From Flavobacterium psychrophilum (GTDB taxonomy: Bacteria; Bacteroidota; Bacteroidia; Flavobacteriales; Flavobacteriaceae), in contig CP012388.1 in NCBI GenBank assembly GCA_001708385.1, positions 1,364,001-1,428,000 on the forward strand: a stretch of 64,000 bases of DNA, given 5' to 3'. A model generated the notes under the pieces. That model saw nothing but the letters and a program-made list of their open reading frames with translations, did no database searches and was not told the origin of the DNA. Each line of letters begins with the position of its first letter. Position 1 is the first letter of the stretch. Of the stretch, positions 58,023 to 64,000 are shown piece by piece. A program made the translations under genes and the position numbers.

Positions 58023-59279
58023 ATGCTCATGAATGCCAACACCTTTTTTAGCATCTTTTTATTGTCAGTTTTATTTCCTTTTTCTTCTCGTTCACAAAAC
58101 AATAAAGCGCAATACCTCAAAAACAATTCATCAGTTTTAGATGATTCGTATACCTTTCCTCAAAAAGAGTTTAATGTAATCGGCTTTGGTGCCTATCATG
58201 GCAGTGCCAAAACTGAAGATGCCGAAATGTTTCTTATTAAATCAGTACTTAAAAACGGCAGTCTTCATTATTATTTTCCAGAAACTGATATCAGCATTGC
58301 TTATTATTTCAATGAGTACCTGAAATCGGGTGATGAAAAATTACTCAAAAACCTTATTGAAACCTATGGAACGCGTGTTCCGCAGGAAAGAACCATTGAG
58401 GTTTTCAATAAATGGAAGAAACTCAAAACTATAAACGACAAACTTCCTAAAAATAAAAAAATTACTGTGTTGGGTGCCGACCCGATCGTGACCTATCAAT
58501 ACACCTACAGGCATCTGCTTTCGATGATAAAAGACCCCATTAAATGGGCGCTGGCTAATGAACTTCAAACTACCGTTGAAAAAGATACTACCGACTTCTC
58601 CCCTTACTACAACAGTTATACTAAAGGACAGCTAAAAGCTTTTGTTTCTGATTATGAAGCAAACTCTAACAAATATCAGTCTTCGATACTCAATAAAGAA
58701 ATGTTCGCACACCTTATTTCTACGATTAAGGTAAGCTTTACAAATTACAAGCGCGAAAAAGAAATGTTTAATAACTATGCACAACTTGCTAAAATTTACA
58801 AGCTAAAAGATAAGGTTCAGTTTTTCAGGTTAGGATTTGGACATCTTTTAAAAGCAAAAGAAGGTAAGCATGAAAGTTTCTTTTATATGCTGTCCAGTAA
58901 CGGTATTTACCCTAAGGATAAGATCGTTTCTGTTATCGGTTATTTAACAAAATCGGAAGTTATATGGGAGGATAAATACAAAGATGGAGAGTATGTTTCG
59001 TCAGTAAATCAGGGTGATGAAGGCATCGGCGACAGCCCGAATGAATATTTTAAAGGCATAGAGCACCTGAAAAAAGCTAAGGTTGCCGACCTCACTATTT
59101 TTAGGCTTACAGGTAAAAACAGTCCGTATCAACAGAAAGGCTGCGACCTCATCGAAGTGATTGAAACTCCGCAAAAAAGGAAGGTCAATTATGGCGATAA
59201 TACTACTGGCAGTTTCCTTGATTATGCTGTATTAATTAGCGGTTCTGCTGCATCAAAATCTATTTATAGCCAGCCTTAA
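58023..59279 (+). CDS. Secreted protein of unknown function, weakly EreA-like
   Basis: A 418-aa protein. A signal peptide (MLMNANTFFSIFLLSVLFPFSSRSQ) is clear; the start could also be the ATG at 58029. The segment VIGFGAYHGSAKTEDAEMFL is reminiscent of the GExHG...E site of erythromycin-esterase-like proteins, and FRLGFGHLLKAKEGKHESFF may supply another histidine. The conserved first Glu of that motif is not present, so function cannot be assigned. It is 63 bases downstream of the preceding secreted protein gene on the same strand and may share its transcript. Confidence 0.65.
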   Translation: MLMNANTFFSIFLLSVLFPFSSRSQNNKAQYLKNNSSVLDDSYTFPQKEFNVIGFGAYHGSAKTEDAEMFLIKSVLKNGSLHYYFPETDISIAYYFNEYLKSGDEKLLKNLIETYGTRVPQERTIEVFNKWKKLKTINDKLPKNKKITVLGADPIVTYQYTYRHLLSMIKDPIKWALANELQTTVEKDTTDFSPYYNSYTKGQLKAFVSDYEANSNKYQSSILNKEMFAHLISTIKVSFTNYKREKEMFNNYAQLAKIYKLKDKVQFFRLGFGHLLKAKEGKHESFFYMLSSNGIYPKDKIVSVIGYLTKSEVIWEDKYKDGEYVSSVNQGDEGIGDSPNEYFKGIEHLKKAKVADLTIFRLTGKNSPYQQKGCDLIEVIETPQKRKVNYGDNTTGSFLDYAVLISGSAASKSIYSQP

Positions 59280-59313
59280 CCTTTATTTAGAAGTATTTTT
59301 AATGATTAATTCT

Positions 59314-59321
59314 TATTTTTG
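59314..59321 (+). promoter_or_regulatory. -7 promoter element of the carbonic anhydrase gene
   Basis: TATTTTTG, a perfect match to TAnnTTTG, 19 bases before the start codon. No TTTG lies at the ideal distance. Confidence 0.45.
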
Positions 59322-59340
59322 AGTTACAAAACATACTACT

Positions 59341-59976
59341 ATGGATATAAAACAGATCTTTAAAAACAACGAAGCTTGGATTTCTAAACACAGGCAATCT
59401 AATGATCAATACTTCGAGAAATTATCAGAAGGCCAGGCTCCTTCAATACTTTATATTGGATGTTCAGACAGCCGAGTTACCGCAGAAGAGATCATGGGCT
59501 TACAGCCGGGTGATGTTTTCGTACACCGAAACATTGCTAACCTGGTTCCAAACACAGATTTAAGTGCCATGTCGGTTATTAACTATGCCGTAAGCGTACT
59601 TAAAGTAGATCATGTTGTGGTTTGCGGACACTATGGTTGTGGTGGTATAAAAGCCGCTATGGAATCATCGGACCTTGGAATACTTAACCCGTGGCTTCGT
59701 AACATCCGTGATGTATACCGTATACACCGTGCGGAGCTTGACGCTATTACCGATGAGCACCAACGTTACCAGCGCCTTGCCGAACTAAATGTACAGGAAC
59801 AGTGTATTAATACGATTAAAACAGCCGAAGTACAGCGTGCCATTTCAGAAAGGCAGCTTACCGTACACGGATGGATATTTGATATTGGAACTGGTGCACT
59901 TAAAGACCTTAACATTGACTTTGTGGGAATCATGAAAGATTTCGTTCAGATCTACACCATAGGTTACAAACAATAA
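59341..59976 (+). CDS. Beta-class carbonic anhydrase
   Basis: A 211-aa enzyme that interconverts CO2 and bicarbonate. The zinc ligands are Cys41, His97 and Cys100 in CSDSRV and GHYGCGG, with the catalytic dyad Asp43-Arg45 in the first motif. There is no signal peptide, so it is cytoplasmic. The gene is monocistronic with its own -7 element and a hairpin terminator. Bicarbonate supply for carboxylases, including those that feed propionyl-CoA metabolism, is a plausible role. Confidence 0.95.
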   Translation: MDIKQIFKNNEAWISKHRQSNDQYFEKLSEGQAPSILYIGCSDSRVTAEEIMGLQPGDVFVHRNIANLVPNTDLSAMSVINYAVSVLKVDHVVVCGHYGCGGIKAAMESSDLGILNPWLRNIRDVYRIHRAELDAITDEHQRYQRLAELNVQEQCINTIKTAEVQRAISERQLTVHGWIFDIGTGALKDLNIDFVGIMKDFVQIYTIGYKQ

Positions 59977-59983
59977 ATTACCT

Positions 59984-60012
59984 ACCCGCTAAGATAATTA
60001 GCGGGTTGTTTG
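59984..60012 (+). terminator. Terminator of the carbonic anhydrase gene
   Basis: ACCCGCTAA (59984-59992) pairs with TTAGCGGGT (59998-60006), followed by TGTTTG. The T-tract is interrupted. Confidence 0.65.
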
Positions 60013-60096
60013 TTATTACGCACCATGTTAAAACTTAGGTAAACAAAAATGGTTGTGGCAAATATCATTGTAACTTTAAGTATAAAATATACAATT

Positions 60097-60834
60097 ATGC
60101 CTGAAGGACCAAGTATTGTAATTGCCAGGGAAGACATTATTGCCTTTAAGGGCATGAAAGTCATTGCCGCATCGGGTCTTGCCAAAATTGATTTTGACAG
60201 GCTGGAAGATGAGAAGATAACCGACATTAAAACCTGGGGCAAGCACCTGCTTATTTGCTTTAAAGGTTTTACCATACGCATTCACTTTATGCTTTTTGGC
60301 AGCTACCTTATTAATGAACGAAAGGCTACCAACACCAATCCCAGCCTTCGGCTAACATTCGAAGACAGCGAACTTAACTTCCACACCAGTTCGGTAAAAC
60401 TGCTTGAAGGCGATATCAACTCGCACTACGACTGGAGCGAAGACCTTATGAATGACAAATGGAATGCCGATAAAGCTGCCCAAAAACTGGAGGCAATTCC
60501 AAATAAACTTATTTGCGATGCCCTGTTGGAGCAGGATATATTTTCCGGCCTTGGAAACATTATCAAGAACGAAGTATTGTACAGGGCACGGGTACATCCG
60601 GAATCTGTTGTAGGGAAAATATCAAAAGCAAAAACCTTCGAGCTTATTGAAGAAGCCCGAAACTATAGCTTTGATTTCCTGAAATGGAAAAAGGAAGGAG
60701 TTCTTAAAAAGAATTGGCTGGCGCATACCAAAAAGACCTGTATAAGATGCGACCTGCCCATGATAAAGAAATACACCGGAACAAAAAAACGAAGAAGCTT
60801 TTACTGCGAAAACTGCCAGATACTTCACCAATGA
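60097..60834 (+). CDS. Fpg/Nei-family DNA glycosylase (endonuclease VIII-like)
   Basis: The start is fixed at 60097, because the family requires Pro as the first residue after the initiator Met: MPEGPS supplies the nucleophile Pro2 and the catalytic Glu3. The frame from 60049 would bury them. The 245-aa protein has the helix-two-turn-helix region (about 140-155, DALLEQDIFSGLGNIIKNEV) and a C-terminal zinc finger (CIRC...FYCENC). It excises oxidised bases and cuts the abasic site. MPEGP rather than MPELPE favours Nei over Fpg. Its stop overlaps the next start by four bases. A near-consensus -7 box (TAACTTTA, 60071-60078) lies upstream. Confidence 0.9.
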   Translation: MPEGPSIVIAREDIIAFKGMKVIAASGLAKIDFDRLEDEKITDIKTWGKHLLICFKGFTIRIHFMLFGSYLINERKATNTNPSLRLTFEDSELNFHTSSVKLLEGDINSHYDWSEDLMNDKWNADKAAQKLEAIPNKLICDALLEQDIFSGLGNIIKNEVLYRARVHPESVVGKISKAKTFELIEEARNYSFDFLKWKKEGVLKKNWLAHTKKTCIRCDLPMIKKYTGTKKRRSFYCENCQILHQ

Positions 60835-61574
60835 AAAAGAAAATACATATAGGCCTGTCTGCTTACAACAACAGCTATTGGAAAGGTATCTTTTATCCTG
60901 AAGACCTGCCGGCTTCTAAGCGGTTTACTTATTATTGTGAGCATTTTTCCACGTATGAGATCAATGCCACCTTTTATAAATTTCCAACAGAAAAGAGTCT
61001 TAAGGCATGGTATGATAAGAGTCCGCAAGAGTTTGTGTTTTCAGTGAAAGCGCCAAAGGTTATTACGCACCTTAAAAAGTTCATTGATGTTCAAAACGAG
61101 ATTGACGAATTTTATAAGCTGTGTAGCGAAGGACTCAAACAGAAACTGGGCTTTGTGCTGTTTCAGCTTCCGCCGAGTTTTAACTATAGCGAGGAGCGAC
61201 TTAACCTCATCCTCAAAAGCCTTAATCCCAAATATAAAAATGTAGTAGAATTTAGAAATGAAAGCTGGTGGAGAGGAGACGTAGCGGATGCTTTAGCCAA
61301 ACATGGCATTATATTTTGCAGCGTGAGCTATCCTAAAATTTCAGATGCTATACAGGCAAACACGTCCACAGCATATGTAAGGCTACATGGCGTACCTAAA
61401 TTATTCTATTCCGCTTATAGTGATGCCTACCTACAAAACCTCATCAATGCCATCGAAGATGAATCTGATGTAACCGAAGCTTACATCTATTTTAATAATA
61501 CTGCCGGTAAAGAAGGCATAGCTAATGCGATTGTCCTTCAACAAATGATCTCCAATAAAAAAGCCACTGAATAA
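60831..61574 (+). CDS. DUF72 (YecE-like) protein
   Basis: The start is placed at 60831, in an ATGA overlap with the glycosylase stop; the frame from 60714 would overlap the zinc finger. The 247-aa protein has the family opening IGLSAYNNSYWKGIFYPED, then YEINATFYKFPTEKSLKAWY, FVFSVKAPKVITH, LGFVLFQLPPSF and VVEFRNESWW, ending in YVRLHG and AYIYFNNT. The fold is a TIM-barrel-like one; biochemical function is unknown. The four-base overlap implies translational coupling to the DNA glycosylase. Confidence 0.9.
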   Translation: MKKKIHIGLSAYNNSYWKGIFYPEDLPASKRFTYYCEHFSTYEINATFYKFPTEKSLKAWYDKSPQEFVFSVKAPKVITHLKKFIDVQNEIDEFYKLCSEGLKQKLGFVLFQLPPSFNYSEERLNLILKSLNPKYKNVVEFRNESWWRGDVADALAKHGIIFCSVSYPKISDAIQANTSTAYVRLHGVPKLFYSAYSDAYLQNLINAIEDESDVTEAYIYFNNTAGKEGIANAIVLQQMISNKKATE

Positions 61575-61587
61575 GCGGCTTCTTTGG
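61555..61587. terminator. Weak bidirectional terminator overlapping the DUF72 stop codon
   Basis: AAGCCACT (61561-61568) pairs with AGCGGCTT (61574-61581) with one mismatch. A-rich sequence on the left and TCTTTG on the right flank it. It separates the convergent DUF72 and OmpA-family genes. Confidence 0.45.
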
Positions 61588-61606
61588 GTATAAAGGTTTA
61601 GGTAAT

Positions 61607-63646
61607 TTATAATTCAACAATAATAAATTCGCTTCGGCGGTTCGCAAGATGTTCGTTTTCAGAACATTTTACGCCATCTTCGCATTTATTAAGAAGCATG
61701 CTTTCTCCGTATCCTTTTCCGGTGATACGATCCTGGGAAATACCACTGTCAATAATATACTTAACAATAGCTTGTGCCCTGTTGTCAGATAGCTTCTCGT
61801 TAGACACATCAGACCCTCTTGAGTCGGTATGCGAACGCACATCAATTTTAGATGTAGGGTACTGCTTCATAAAGTTTATTACTTTATCGATCTGTACAGC
61901 GGCATCATCTTTAATATTGAACTTACCAAGATCGAAATAGATATGTTCAATATTAAATTCTTTCGCAAGGTCCATACCTACTTTTAACTTAGCATCTGTG
62001 GCAGCAACCTTGGCAACAGGTAATGGTGCAGATGGTAGTACGGCAGCCAGCGCAATAGCAACATTAGTATCGCCCCAGTCTGCCGGGATGTTAGCAGTAG
62101 CTTCTTTAGCAATATAGTTTGCAGCTTCTGCCTTAACGTAATATGTTTTACCACATTCTACGGTAAATGCATACAAACCTGCCTGATCTGTTTTAACTTC
62201 TTTTAAAAGCGCGTGAGACGCATCGTATATAGACACTTTTGCGCCTGTTAGTTCTTTATTGGTTTTTGTATCATTTACAAGCCCTACAAGATGTTGGCTA
62301 CAGGCAAAATCCTGCTCCACAAGCTCGGTAAGATGGTAAACGTCGTCGAGTCCCCTACCGCTTCGCCTGTTAGACGTAAAATAACCGTTTTTGGTGGTTT
62401 CGTTAATAATGAATGAAAAGTCATCATAACGGCTATTGATAGGCTCGCCAAGATTGAATGACTTTGTAAACATGCCATTGGTGTCCATTTTGGAAACAAA
62501 AACGTCAAGCCCTCCCAATCCGGGATGTCCATCTGATGCAAAGTATAGCTTATCGCTGACGGAAAACGGAAAAGACTCTCTGGCTTCGGTATTAACAGTA
62601 GGCCCTAAATTCTCAGGTTCACCAAAAGTACCGTCTTCGTTTATAGTAACTCTGTAAATATCAGAGCCTCCATAGCCTCCCGGTTTATCGGAAGCAAAAT
62701 ATAAAGTCTTCTCATCGCTGCTTAGCGATGGATGCGCCGTATTAAAGTTATTACTTGTAAAAGGAAGTTCCTTTACATTTTCCCATCCGCCATCGCCATC
62801 AGCTTCGGCTTTGTATATTTTTAGCAGGATGTGTTTTTTGTCATCCATCTGTGCCTTGCCCTCATTATAATTATTACGGGTAAAGTACATAGTCTGAAGA
62901 TCTTTTGTAAATGTGGGTGTAGACTCGTGTAGTTTAGTTTCTACATTCTTAGAAAATTTCTGAGGGTTCTTAAGGTTTCCCTTAGGTGTAATGTTAGCCT
63001 TATACAAAACTGTAAAAGAACGTTTTGTCCAGCTATCCCTGGTTTCGCTTAGTCCCACACTATCCCTGTTTGTTGTGTATACAATAGTGGTATCACCATA
63101 GAATGCCGGGCCGTAATCTGATAATTTTGTGCTGGCATCTGTAACTTTTATCTTATACCTGCCCGAATTATTTTTTATGGTGTTTAGATAGTTTTTATCC
63201 TGTCCATACATAGCTGCCCTAAGATCGCTGCCATTTTTGGATACGAAATCTTTAAGCAAAACATTAGCCTCGTCATATTTACCGATAGACTTAAGCGATT
63301 GCGACAAGCGATAGTAATATTCCGGCTCAAGTTCTTTTTTAAGCTTAAAAAGTTCGGTATACCAACGCACGGCGTTATATGGCTCGTTCTTAAAATAATA
63401 GGCATCACCCAGTTTTTCATAAAGGGTTACGGTGCTTTTTCCTTTTTTTATAAGATCCATGTAGGTTATTATGGCATCGTCATATTTGTATTTGTCGATG
63501 TAAACCGCAGCAGCCTCCATCTTTTTCTCTGCAACCCTCTCTGCTTTCGACGCTTTTTTCTTGGCCTTAGACTGTTTCTGGGCATGCACAGACAATGGTG
63601 CCAGCAGCAATACAAGCGAACATAGTATGTAAAGTGATTTCCTCAT
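61607..63646 (-). CDS. OmpA-family protein with TPR and PD40 repeats (second copy)
   Basis: A 679-aa paralogue of the 646-aa protein at 21730-23670, with the same layout. It has signal MRKSLYILCSLVLLLAPLSVHAQ, a lysine-rich linker (KQSKAKKKASKAERVAEKK), TPR-like helices (KLGDAYYFKNEPYNAVRWY) and PD40 repeats (SSDEKTLYFASDKPGGYGGSDIY, KLYFASDGHPGLGGLDVF). A regulatory-like beta module (GAKVSIYDASHALLKEVKTD) and an OmpA domain (YFDLGKFNIKDDAAVQIDKV ... RSHTDSRGSDVSNE) follow. It lies eight bases after a second PorP/SprF gene. It is probably a peptidoglycan-anchored partner of another T9SS cargo system. Confidence 0.9.
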   Translation of the reverse strand: MRKSLYILCSLVLLLAPLSVHAQKQSKAKKKASKAERVAEKKMEAAAVYIDKYKYDDAIITYMDLIKKGKSTVTLYEKLGDAYYFKNEPYNAVRWYTELFKLKKELEPEYYYRLSQSLKSIGKYDEANVLLKDFVSKNGSDLRAAMYGQDKNYLNTIKNNSGRYKIKVTDASTKLSDYGPAFYGDTTIVYTTNRDSVGLSETRDSWTKRSFTVLYKANITPKGNLKNPQKFSKNVETKLHESTPTFTKDLQTMYFTRNNYNEGKAQMDDKKHILLKIYKAEADGDGGWENVKELPFTSNNFNTAHPSLSSDEKTLYFASDKPGGYGGSDIYRVTINEDGTFGEPENLGPTVNTEARESFPFSVSDKLYFASDGHPGLGGLDVFVSKMDTNGMFTKSFNLGEPINSRYDDFSFIINETTKNGYFTSNRRSGRGLDDVYHLTELVEQDFACSQHLVGLVNDTKTNKELTGAKVSIYDASHALLKEVKTDQAGLYAFTVECGKTYYVKAEAANYIAKEATANIPADWGDTNVAIALAAVLPSAPLPVAKVAATDAKLKVGMDLAKEFNIEHIYFDLGKFNIKDDAAVQIDKVINFMKQYPTSKIDVRSHTDSRGSDVSNEKLSDNRAQAIVKYIIDSGISQDRITGKGYGESMLLNKCEDGVKCSENEHLANRRSEFIIVEL

Positions 63647-63654
63647 AGTAACGA

Positions 63655-64000
63655 TTAAAAGAATCGGGGATTCATTACCTTTTCGTATTTTTTGAACAAT
63701 TCAAAACGCAGGAATATCTCGTGCGAACCGGAGTTATAATTAGCAAGCTTGGTTGTTTCTGTATCATAGGTATATCCTATAAACAGGCCATCAGACACCT
63801 GAAACCCTGCCAGTGCACTCACGGCTGCAGACCAACGGTAAGCAAGCCCTAATGTAAACTTGTCATTGTACAGCACATTGGCTGTTAAATCTACCTGTAA
63901 AGGAGCTCCTTGTACGACTTTTGCCAAAGCAGCCGGTTTAAATTTCCAGTTGTAGGCAAGATCAAACACATGGCCCGCCATTGCATACACGTGAAAACGC
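63655..64000 (-). CDS. PorP/SprF-family protein (partial, runs off the window)
   Basis: The C-terminal 115 residues of a second PorP/SprF protein. HVYAMAGHVFDLAYNWKFKP, KFTLGLAYRWSAAVSAL, FIGYTYDTETTKLANYNSGS and HEIFLRFEL...NPRFF match the C-terminal half of the protein at 23682-24611 closely. The frame continues past the right edge; the true start lies outside. The order PorP/SprF then OmpA/PD40 repeats the arrangement at 21730-24611, so a type B cargo gene is expected upstream, beyond position 64000. Confidence 0.9.
   Translation of the reverse strand, partial: RFHVYAMAGHVFDLAYNWKFKPAALAKVVQGAPLQVDLTANVLYNDKFTLGLAYRWSAAVSALAGFQVSDGLFIGYTYDTETTKLANYNSGSHEIFLRFELFKKYEKVMNPRFF

Noticed and set aside
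60714..60830. N-terminal extension of the DUF72 protein
   Set aside because: It lies wholly within the glycosylase zinc-finger coding sequence. The ATG at 60831 gives the family's normal start.

Overview
The window looks like chromosomal DNA of a gliding, Flavobacterium-like member of the Flavobacteriaceae (Bacteroidota). The evidence is type IX secretion (T9SS) cargo with type A and type B sorting domains, PorP/SprF plus OmpA/PD40 partner pairs, a 482-aa Bacteroidota-style GAPDH, promoters of the TTTG-N19-TAnnTTTG type, few Shine-Dalgarno sequences, and dispersed palindromic intergenic repeats. All calls come from reading the sequence; no database search was run.

Layout. 1-1494: the end of a DegP/HtrA-like protease, a NADAR-family protein and a small membrane protein. 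1719-4826 (-): a T9SS-secreted repeat protein. 5292-6740: GAPDH. 7330-12735: a single-chain type IIG (Eco57I-like) restriction-modification enzyme, an oppositely oriented second copy of its C-terminal specificity region, and an Mpi-like serine invertase. 12963-15239 (-): aconitase. 15605-21357 (-): a small membrane protein, a MoxR ATPase and three consecutive SurA/parvulin-type periplasmic foldases. 21730-44985 (-): a 23-kb SprB-like surface adhesin locus, made of two paralogous secreted proteins, a 5298-aa adhesin, PorP/SprF and an OmpA/PD40 protein. 45178-50318: release factor 3, a TPR histidine kinase with its LuxR-type regulator, and a P-loop-like orphan. 50397-57328: a degenerate GH13 protein, uridine kinase, a FtsB/DivIC-like protein and the two methylmalonyl-CoA mutase subunits, with a small unlisted gene between the subunits. 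57378-61574: two secreted proteins, carbonic anhydrase, a Fpg/Nei glycosylase and a DUF72 protein. 61607-64000 (-): a second OmpA/PD40 plus PorP/SprF pair running off the end.

The most interesting system is at 7330-12735. A 16-bp perfect inverted repeat (10204-10219 and 12015-12030) lies in the same reading frame inside the RM gene and inside the inverted spare cassette. The two alternative 3' ends meet tail to tail with a 39-bp overlap, and the invertase gene starts 87 bp outside the right repeat. Inversion of the 1.8-kb segment would replace residues 959-1264 of the enzyme with 314 other residues. The expected result is a phase-variable restriction/methylation specificity with both states in frame.

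The adhesin locus is the other highlight. One protein carries 32 thrombospondin-3-like calcium-binding repeats of 54 aa and 36 Ig-like repeats of about 80 aa, with visible multi-unit duplications. It ends in a type B (CHU_C/gliding) sorting domain and is followed by the PorP/SprF and OmpA proteins expected to serve such cargo. The three foldases and MoxR could support export of such large envelope proteins, but that link is an inference.
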